From contig RQTK01000097.1 of NCBI GenBank assembly GCA_003991915.1, forward strand, positions 97,944-161,943: a DNA stretch of 64,000 nucleotides, written 5' to 3'. The notes under the pieces were generated by a model. The model worked only from the letters and a program-made list of their open reading frames with translations, made no database searches and was not told where the DNA came from. This DNA comes from Elysia chlorotica (Eukaryota > Mollusca > Gastropoda > Plakobranchidae). This document shows positions 52,262 through 63,700 of the stretch, piece after piece. Made by a program: the position numbers and the translations under genes. The number at the start of each line of letters is the position of its first letter. Position 1 is the stretch's first letter.

Positions 52262-55200
52262 TGTGGGGGGGCGTGGTAGCCCATGGGTAGAACGTCTGTT
52301 TCCTACGCAAAAGGTCTGTTATAAAAAGTACTTTATTTGTTGTTTTTATCTTTTGCTAAAATCGCTGTGCTTCCCCCAAACCTGACCAGAGCAACTGCAA
52401 TCTGACAAGGCTGTTTTAGTTGACTGGGGTCTGACACGTTTTAGTTGATTTATATATAAAGTTACTTCAGTTGGTTTTTGGTGTTGTTTCCTAATGACAT
52501 TAATTCTTCCAGACCAAACAAGAGCGACTGAGATCTGACACGTTTTAGTTATATTTAAAGTTTCTTTAGTTGGTTGTTCTTGTTGTTTTTTAATTAAATC
52601 TGTAATTCTTCCAGACCAAACCAGAGCAACTTGAATCTGACACGTTTTAGTTGATTCATATATAAAGTTACTTTAGTTGGTTTTTGTTGCCTTTTTTTTA
52701 ATGAAATCTGTAATTCTTCCAGACCAAACCAGACCTACTGAGATCTGACACGTTTTAGTTGATTTATATATAAATTTACTTTAGTTTTGCTTTTGTTGTC
52801 ATTTTTGAATTAAATCTGTAATTCTTCCAGACCAAACCAGAGTGACTGAGATCTGACACATTTTAGTGAATTTATATATAAAGTTACTTTAGTTGGTTTT
52901 TGGTTTTGTTTTTTAATTAAATCTGTAATTCTTCCAGACCAAACCTGAGCGACTGGCTGGAAACTGGCATTAAGTTGAGTTATATATAAAGTTACTTAAG
53001 TTGGCTTTTGTTATTGTTTTTTACTTAAATCTCTAATTCCTCCAGACCAAACCAGAGCGACTGGGGTCTGGCGTGGCCGTTCTACCACAGCTCTGGGGCC
53101 AGCGTGCAGGACGTGATTAGCCGAGCCCTGGACTCGACAGTGAAGGTGGGTGGGTGAAGGGCACAGTGTTCGGCGTGAGTTTTACAGATGTCACAAGTTT
53201 CAGGAGCAATCCAGAGATCCATACTTTTTTTTAGAATTTATGTGCCCTTTTCCCTCAATATTTACTAATCTATTCCCTTAATCTTGCACTTTGGTTTCAA
53301 TACCCGTTTCTAATAATATAAAACAAAAAGTTATAATCCCATTTTTAGTCTGAGAGTTTAGTTAGATAGATCTAATTTTCACCTGCTCAAAGATATATCA
53401 CTTGCATTTTAGCCTAAGTCTGAGTCATCCCACAATTGTAGCACAATGACTAATGACTATATATATATACAATTTGTCCTGATGATTGTCCACAGACCAA
53501 TCCTCAAGAGTTTGGCCGAGGCCTCATCGACTTCTTAGATCACGAGCTGTTCTCGCAGGAGGAGTACATCAATCTGGCGCCACAGACGTGCAACGCGGTC
53601 CTAGACATCTACGCAGTCGCTGCCCCTGACAAGCTGGCGAAAATCATTCTTCTTTCTAATGCCAAAAAGTATTCACCAGGTTAGTGTGTTATATTTATTT
53701 GCCTGGGAGTTTTTGTAAAGTCTCTGCCTTTTTCATTGAGGTCTGCAGGCAATGTTGCAATATTCAAAAAAACACCTCAAGACATACCTATTTAAAAAAT
53801 ATCTTGATAAGTAATATCATATCAAATTTTGCTTTTGGTTATTGAGCGTGTATGTGTGTGTGCAGTGTGTTTGTATGGGTGTGGGTGTATGTATTAGTAT
53901 GGACGAAATGAAAGAATCTTGTAAAACGCTTTGAGACCTCGGCATAAAGCGCTATACAAATGTGCTTATTATTATTATTTTATGTTTTCCTTGTCTTGAT
54001 ATTGCTATTTTAGAATTTTGAAAATATTAGCTATACTTCATACCTTTTCTTTTTTACTTTAAATTTTTAGCTTGTGAAAGAATGTTAATCAAATCTGTAG
54101 TTGCCTGAACTGCAATGTTCTAGCATTTAGATCAATGTTAATTTCTACCTTTGAAATCTCAGGGGTGATTCATCTTACCCAATTCTTTAACGTTATTCCC
54201 AGAAAACGCCCTCCGCCACCTGAAAACCTGGCTGGCTGTCCAAGCTAGTTCTGAGAGAGATGCGAGGTACAGAAAATGTTTATTTGAATGCAGAATGAGG
54301 AAAAAAAAAAAAAAAAGATAAATTAATTTGCTTGACCATTCTTTATAGTTGTTACATCCATGAATAGAAATGTGTACTTTCAAAATGATCTTAAAGAATA
54401 TTTTTAAGTAGCTCCTTCTCAAGATAAATTGGTTAGAATGCTTATGAAATATAATTGCTCTAAATATTTTATCTCTCTAAAAACCTATCATGATAAGCTA
54501 AATTGTATTTTTTTCTGCAGTAGAGAAGTTTGAAGTTGGGTTTTTTTGTTGTTTTTTTAAAAGCTGTCATTGAAATGTCATGGATGCTAAATATAGTTTT
54601 AATTACTAAATCCTTGTGATTCTTGTAGGGAGAATTCAATGAACTGTAAACAAAATTCTCGATTCTTACTTTACCCCTTTTTCAACTTTGTAAATTAAAA
54701 ACTGAAAAACTGTTATAAAAGGAAAAAAACTTAATATTGATTTAAGTAATCTGTAACAGATGGATCTAACACTTCAAAGAAAATGTTTCAAATGAATCAT
54801 CATCTTGTTTTCCCCCACCTCCCACTCATACCATCATACCTCCCCTCCAGTATCCTAGATCGGCTGGCCCTGGTCCAGCTTAACCTTCAGCTCTGCGAGG
54901 TCGACGCCGCCTGTCAGGAGCTTCGAACCATCCAGCCATCCGGGCTGGTGGACGTGTGTGCTACCCACCCAGCCCTGCTCCACGACAACCTGAGCTCATT
55001 CACAGACCTGGCCCAACTGATGAGGCGGCACCTGGCTTCGACACTGCTCGACGCTCTCGTGGAGATGGTGGACAAGGGCTCTATGTCCCTGGACTCTCTT
55101 CTATTGCTCCTCAAAGTGGGTCTAGAACAGTGCCTGTAGAGATAGTGGACAAGGGGTCTATGTCCCTGGACTCTCTTCTATTGCTCCTCAAAGTGGGTCT

Positions 55201-58200
55201 AGAACAGTGTCTGTAGAGATGGTGGACAAAGGGTCTATTTCCCTGGACTCTCTTCTATTGCTTCTCAAAGTGGGTCTAGAACAGTGTCTCTAATAATGGT
55301 GGACAAAGGGTCTATATCCTTGGACTCTCTTCTATTGCTCCTAAAAGTGGGTCTAGAACAGTGCCTGTAGAGATGGTGGACAAGGGGTCTATGTCCCTGG
55401 ACTCTCTTCTATTGCTCCTCAAAGTGGGTCTAGAACAGTGTCTGTAGAGATGGTGGACAAGGGGTCTATGTCCCTGGACTCTCTTCTATTGCTCCTCAAA
55501 GTGGGTCTAGAACAGTGCCTGTAGAGATGGTGGACAAGGGGTCTATGTCCCTGGACTCTCTTCTATTGCTCCTCAAAGTGGGTTTAGAACAGTGCATGTA
55601 GAGATGGTGGACAAGGGGTCTATGTACTTCAGCGCTGGTTTTGTGAACAGAGTAATACGTAAATCTCTGATATCGTAGATATAACCCTTTCCCGAATCCA
55701 AATAGCTCAGTTACTGGACTTTTGAGTAGGCAGCTAGGGTTCCACCTTAAGAAAGCTCATCCTTCTTTGTGTAGGACTTGGGAGAAATTTGGGTGATATG
55801 AAATTAAAGGAATATCAAATTTTGATTTTAAAGAAACGGAATTCTGCTCACACGTCCAGTGCATTTTTGACGGAGCTAACTGGCTCTCTAGTAATCACTT
55901 ACTTCCTGCTTCCTAGTCTAGAGTGCTACGCAGGCAAATCATTGTCCTTTCCTTATCTTTGGACCAGACCTCCAAAATGCTAACAGCAACAAAAATGACA
56001 AGAACCAATATTTTAGACATGTTCTTAAGACAGAGAAAGCCAAAATTTCTCCTAGTTGAATATCTTCGTAGTTGCTAAGGAGATTCCTATACAACTACAG
56101 TTCTCAAAAAGTTTGACTCCTGTATCAGCCAGACACATTATACTGACACTGGCTAAACCAGTACGGGAGGAAAGCTGCCGAATAAATTTGCCTAAATAGG
56201 GCACAGAATCTGGGACTTGTGATTTGCACCCAAATGCTCTTCCACTTACGCCATATTGCTTTCATTGTAATGGTGTAGCATGATCATTTTTATACCTATA
56301 GCTTTTTTGTGGCTTCAAACTTTTTTTTATATTTTTTTTTATATTACTTTCTTCTCAGAGCCAAAGCCCGACCGACCTTCCCCACAACACGCACATCCGA
56401 GAGGTTCTGGAGCTTATTGTGAACTGTGAGTGATTTAGTATGTGCATACATTTCCATTCCCTATATAGTGCTGCTGTTGGACGTTAAACCCAACCCCAAC
56501 CCCAACCAACCTCTCCTTTCCCACCTGTCTTCCCTCGCATGTTTTTGTGTGAAGATTCAGCTTTGCCCAGGCTAGACTCGCCTTGAGGTCCTTAGTTGAT
56601 TCATCACAGTAATGCCAATTTTCAGAAAATTTATGTATTTTCAGTAAAAAAAATGTTTTAAAATATGCAAGTTTTTAGTTAAGTAGAGACCTGTCAAGAG
56701 GTTATGTTTTGGGATTCAATATCATAAATGCTACGTTGCTTTACCCACACCACAAAGGTTAGTTTAAAAATGCTGAACAAGTTGGCATCCCTGTAATCAA
56801 ATGTTAGCCTTTTAATGTCCAGCAATGCTCAGCTGTACAAAAGATAGTAAAATGTATTGGGTACCATCAAAGATTATCAACTTCCAAAATATTCGAACAA
56901 AAGAATGGTGTTTAAGAAAGTATTACACCAGAGCACTCTAAGTAAGAGTTCCAAAAACCACGAGTTGCATCCATTGTTTCCCTTCTGATTGTAAGAAAGT
57001 TAATTTATTGTTCTATGTCTTCCCTGATTGCTTGCTTATAACGGTTCCCCTGGCATTGGTGGAGCTGTAGTTAAATTGTTGTCATGACGAGTTCGATAAA
57101 GTCTAGTTGCATGAAAAGACCCTGAAGTTTTGTTGCCCTTCTTACAAATTTTTGTTTATGATGGTGATGATGATGTTGACGGTTATGATATTGTTGATGA
57201 TGATGATGATGGTGATGATAAAAATGTAAATGATGATGATTATGAAGATGTTGATAGTAGTGATGATGATTATGATGGCAGCAGAAATGCGCAGTTTGGT
57301 CTGAGATGGTCTCAAATTTTTACATTTGTATATTTTTTTCATTTATTTAGAGTACATGATAATATTCATATGTATATTCATTTTTTTTAATTTTATTTCT
57401 TCCAGGCAAAAAGCGAGAGCTGATGTTTGACGAATCCATAGTGAGTTATTAAATATACACGTTCTACACAATTGATACGAACCTATTTCTCTTCATTGAC
57501 TCAAAGTGCATTGTCAAGTAAAATAGATTGTGGATCTATAGATTAAAATTCTTCTCACATCTCATGGATGTTATGTTTACTTTGAAACAGCAACTGCAAT
57601 ACCTTAAATATTATTTACATAGAGATAAGGGGTCCTTTGGGGTGCCGCCCGCTTTGAAATAAGAAAACAATGTTCCAGTAAGAGTTGTAATTATTTCTAC
57701 AGATGTCAAAAGTTTATGTTGTTTTAATGATGTATAATAGAGGATGTATGATAGTTTTTTGGTGTGTTTTTTCTTCAATTGCTTGATCGAACAACATTCT
57801 TATTGAAAAAATTGCTTTTATTTTAACATGCATAATACAAAATTTATAAGAATAATTTAAAGGCAGCATTTTTCATCAATCAATAAATCAAACTTTGCAT
57901 AGGGTTTGATGTGATTTTTTTTTTTACATATTTTTTGTTTCATTTTTCCCCCTCAAGGGTCTCTTGTGCCAGGCATACATCGCTCGAATAAAAGACCAGA
58001 CCCAGATGAGCTACAGGCAGACGAGCGCCATGGCAGTGCAGAAGTTTTCCCTGGTGAGTGGTTTATGTTCGAAGCCCATGTAGTCATAGGAAGAGTAATC
58101 TATGATATCACATAATAACAATAATGAGGAATAAGAAAAAGAAAAAAGGAAAAGGAGGAACAAAACTAAACCTACTTGGAATCCTCCTCCACCTTTGAGA

Positions 58201-60641
58201 GGAGAGCCAGGAAATCCGTCCCCACCGAGAGACACACGGCGCCGAAGAACGGTTCGTGGCCGCACAGACAGATGTCCAGACTGGACGCGGGCCGAGCCTG
58301 GGGACGGTCAGAATAAAGGCAGGGTTAGTTTCTACAGTTCATTGGTAGACCTGTAAGATAAAACTCAATGACACTGGTGTCACACTATTTGGGGCCGCGG
58401 TGTTGCCACAGAGTGAAATTGTGAGAGCTTTTCACTGGGAGGATTTGGGGTATGTGTGTCTGGATATTTAAGGCGATTGCTTCTTCCTTCTTACTTACTT
58501 TACTTAAATCGCAGAATGGACGTGCTACTCGCTGGTGCAGTGCCAACGACTTGCGCAGGACAGATGTCAATGGAGGGCTATTGCAGCCAACCTTCGCAAG
58601 GAGACGGCACCCGGATGATGATGAATAATAATAATAATAAAAATGATTTATAAAGCGCCATATCCAATAACTCAGCCCATGGCAATTCTACAGATAATTA
58701 CTGATCATACCATAATAATTATTATTATTAGGTTATTATCCAGTAAGTTTCTGGAATGATCCTATTGAGAAAAAGAGTAAGGGAGAAGAGGGGACACACA
58801 TCAATTTAGATTTAATTCATGGAACTCCCACTTGTCAGTCCAGAGCACTACCCAATAAGTCATGATAGACTATAATGTATAATGTCTTGTCTTTTTTTTG
58901 TCTTTTTTTTTCAATCGAGTAGTTTATTTTTCTTTTCCATTTGGTTTATATATTAGGTGTACTATAGAAATGCTACTTTTTCAGTTTTCAATGTTGAAAG
59001 AAAAAAAGATTGAATGCTTAGGAATTTGAATTGTATTTTCTGAGAAAATCAGAGAATGCAATAAAGGAGTAAGAATTATAGTTTCTATTTAGAATAAATA
59101 ATTATCCAAATTTATCAACATGAAATGAAAGTAGACACAGAATGGGTGGTTAATTAACTTTTATTTTATTTAATGGCTTAAGGAATACTTTTTGTATCAT
59201 TTTCTATAAAAGATACTTTTTTTTTTATTGTTCTGCATGGTTTAGCTTTTTTTAAGTCTGTCAAGTGTGGGTAACTTTGTGTCAGAGAAAGCAAGCTCAA
59301 TCCTATACAAGTTTCTCAAAGACAAGTTATATTTGTAGTTTGTTTGAGTGAAAATGATCATCCATGAATTTCAATTATATCATAACTATATGTCTCTGAC
59401 TTTCTGCACCTATTGTTTTCTCTAGCCCCAAGGCGATGGACATTTCGCTCCGAGGTTTGCCTGGCTGGATCAGTTACCTCCCTTTTGGGTGAGTTTTTTT
59501 TTTTTAATATTAGTAGGTTTTATACAAATTCATATATATGAGAGGTGACCAAAGTGAATCAGGCACAATTCGGTGTTATACGTTGTAAACTAGAGCCCCC
59601 TAAATATAACAAGATTTCTCTATAATGACCGTTTTCATTTTCAAGTTATAACCAATGTAAGAGTTATCTCTGTTAGTAGAACTCATAGAGATAAAATTTT
59701 TTCAACCTCATAAAGTTCATATGGTACTTTTCAACACACTATAAATAACTCAATTGTCCAATTTCCGACTCGTGCCTGATTCACTCTAGTTGCATCAAAT
59801 ATAAAACTCCAGTTTGATAAGAACTGTGAGTGATTTTGTTTCTAAGATTTCAATTTCTGAATCCCCTGATACTCTCAGTTTCATTAGCAATAGATGAATT
59901 GGCAGCTTTTAATTTTTTTTTACAAAGCAATGTACCACCTCCGACCAAGCTTTTGTTATTTAGCCAGAACCTATTGATCATACTTCATCAACTTATTCTT
60001 TGTAAAAAGACGGCTTTGAAACTCCAGCTTAAATTGGTTTTACCAAATTAAATTTAAAGTACTTGTTTATTATTGCTTTTTATTTTATCCCTGTGAATGT
60101 TGATCATGACCAAAAATGCTGAAAACTTTTCAGGATTACCAGAGAATGATGAGACCTTGTCAAAATCTAGAGGTCAAACACATGGCCGGGTCAAAGGTCA
60201 TAGGGTCGTTGTTGAGTCGCCACGAGTCTTCGACGCGCGGTGAGAAATGTCCGTGCTGCTGGTGCAACGAAAGCTTGCTCAAACTGCAGGTATAGCCCCA
60301 TAATCTCTCTTGTGTGGTCTTGTCACCATGATGATGAATATTGATTTGTCATATATGTATATATTTATAGCTTCATTATACTACTACTTAGGCATAAGTA
60401 AGTTTCGCTACTTTTGAGATAATCAAACAAAACTTAATTCTGCTTCAAATTTTTCAAATTGGACATGTTTACAATAAAAAAAAAGCTAAAACCAATTGGC
60501 CCATTTTTAATCAGAAAGGTTAGTTACATAGATCTCATTTTCACCTTTACAAAGATATATGACTTGCATTTTGGAATGTAAGGTTATTCCCTTGGAATTA
60601 TAGCCCTAGATGTATAGAATCAGAGATTTATAATAATAATA

Positions 60642-60701
<60 letters not shown>

Positions 60702-63700
60702 AACAGTAATAATAATAACAATCATAATAATAACAATCATAATCATAATAATGAGACAGAGAAGAAGAAGAAATTTTCCTTAACTCTGCCACTCTGCCTG
60801 TTGTTTTTCCCAGTCTCTCCTTTGCTCACCGTACCTCACAGCCGATCTCGCAGAGTATGTCATGAAGCAGATAGATCAGGGAACTAAGGGAGGTTATGAG
60901 CATAGTCTCAAAGCTGAGTCCAGATCTACTTCAGTAACACCTCATGACGATGCAAGCAGCGGTAAAATAAACACGATGTTCTCTTTCCTTCTTTGTTTGT
61001 TTCTGGGTTTTTTTTCTAAATATAAATATCTTGTAAAGTTCAAAAGTCAATGGATAAATCCAATGCTTATTAAATGCTTTAGTGCACATACAATTTAATT
61101 TTTCTAACTTTTTACTCAGTATTTTCAATTCCAGATATCTAATGAAAAAATATGTGTCGTAGTACTAGTGCATCTTTACACACCATGGTTTAACGAATTA
61201 CAATTGCAAGACTAAATATATCCTACTTTGAATTTATAGGGGTGATCACAATATCTTATAAGGATAGGAATAAAGATAAAAAAGAAAGGCAAAGATTAGC
61301 AATCCAATTTGGCGATGAAAATGAGCAATGTCTTTAAATACTATAATCCTGTAAATTTATTTGTCAGATCTGTCATCCTACCGGTTGGGTTGGTGTCAGT
61401 CTAATGTGACCATCTGAGACAGAAGTCATTGTATTACCCAGACTGTCTCTGTGTGGCCGCACGTAAAATTGTCAGACGTTAGTCCTGGGATCCGTCCACA
61501 ATATAGCCTATATAGTGCTGATGTTGGACGTTAAAACCAACTCAACTCAACTCAACCTAATGTGATCAGCTGAGACAGAAGTCATGGTATTCCCCACACT
61601 GTCTTTGTGTGGCAGTACGTAAAATTGTTAGATGTTAGTCCTGGGAGACATTCACAATATACTGTCGTGATATGATCAAAGGATGGAAGCGCCAACTAAA
61701 ATAATGGCGCTTTCGTCCTTTTTAGTATATGACGGCAGGATAGCCCAGTTGCCAACACTGAACGTTAAGAAACTAACAAACCAACGAAACGAGCCAACTG
61801 TCTCCCCCAGAGTCTGGACTGTCAGACAACGATACACGGGACCCAAGACCTGGCTCGGTGAGTGCAGGTTATCCCGACGGCAGAAGTGAGGACTGCTGGG
61901 ATAGCGTGCGTCTGCTCTGCCTGGCCAAACTGGATCTGCCCCGAGCAGTCGAGCTGGTAGTGGACAGGTACCCGGAGATAGCAGGCTCTTTTGGCGTCTG
62001 TTGTTTCCATGGTGATGTGGACAAGGTGAGAGAGGTCTTGATATATTAGGATTTTTTGTATTGTGAGTAAGGATAATAATAATAATAATAATTCACTTAT
62101 AAAGCGCCAAAATCCACAGTAGTGCTCTATGGCGCTTAACATTAATAAAAACACTCACATACTATCTGAACACACACACACACACATTCTATCTATGAAT
62201 CCCAGAGATACCACAACATCGTCCTAAGTAAATGCTTTTCTAAACAAGAACGTTTTTAGTTTTGACTTGAAATGGTCCAAAGATGGTGACTGTTTAATTT
62301 CTACATCCAACACATTCCAAAGCTTTGGAGCACAGATGGAAAAGGCTCTTTCCCCAAGTAAAGTTCTTGATCTTGATGATAATGGTGAAGATAAGAAAAA
62401 TAATGATGTTGGTGGTTAAGATAAGGATAATGATGATGTTGGTGGTTAAGATAAGGATAATGATGATGCTGCATTATGATGTTCATTATGAGGACAATGA
62501 TATTGATGAGATGATAATGATGACTAGGAGGAGGAGGATTTCTGATGACGAATATGAAAATATAAGATGATGGTAGGTAATTGTGATAATCCAATATTGT
62601 TCGAACATGTTGATGCCAACTGACTTTAATTCTAAGTTACAAAAACAAAACAAGATCAGGTTATCATGACTTTGTCCTCACAGTATACCCATCTGATGCG
62701 AAGTTTTGAGGCGGCTATGAAGGCCAAAAATTGGTCCTCAGACAAAGGAACTTCAGAAGAAATCTACGTCAAGGCATATAAAGGTATTATTAGGCTTTTA
62801 TCACTGCTGGCATGAGTGATGCAAGATAATTGACGTTTTTTTCTTATTTAAACTTCATGTACTTGTATCTCAATGGTTATGAGATATTCCAAGATTTGTT
62901 CTCGATTTTTTTTTGTAACGAAGATAATTAAAACTATTTTCAACCACTCACATCAGTTTTTCTTCGCATTGCTTTAATGTTAAGAAACATTTTAAAGGAA
63001 GGTGGGAATGTTCAGTTAACCGAAAAACACTATTGCGTTTTTGTTTTGTTTTTAAAGTTTTAATTTTTCAGTTTCAAATGGCAACTTTTTGTCCTCCCCA
63101 GCTTTTTGCTAAGATATCACCCAAACTGCTTCAACTTTCAAAAATATTATAAACTGAAAGATGTCTCGAAATATCCCAGATCTATTATGTTTTCAGTCTA
63201 AACTAGTAACGGGACTTTACTTTTACATGTTACAGTATTCTAATATTATCAAAATTTTAACTTGCATCCATTTTGTCAAAGTTGCCTATACATACTTTCT
63301 ATTGCTGTGCCTTTTCAAAAAGTTGAAATATATTTTAAGTATGCTGCAATGTTAGCCTTATGTCCAAAAAATCCTGAGGTTACCACCCTTGGCTTGTGTA
63401 CCAAGATTGTATACCATCTCTGTAAAAATTGTCATCAATCGTTTTGCTAGGTCTGGACTATAAACTGGGCAAAGCTCTATACTTCCCATCCATATCACTG
63501 AAGTCAATCATTGGTCACTTTTGCAGTATGAGTCGCTGTGTTGCATAGTGAGGGTCATGTTTTGCATGTCTTTTGGGACAAGCCTCATACTGGAAATGTA
63601 AATTTACCTAAAGTAACGCAACATAGTCAAAAGACAAAAGCTCTTGATTTAGTTTCATGTTAGAGTAAAGTTAATTGGGTTGCCTTGATGACCCTATAGT

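Noticed and set aside
55789..55983. Small open frame in HPS3 intron 19
   Set aside because: No similarity to HPS3 and no phase-compatible splice sites; exons 19 and 20 join directly in phase.
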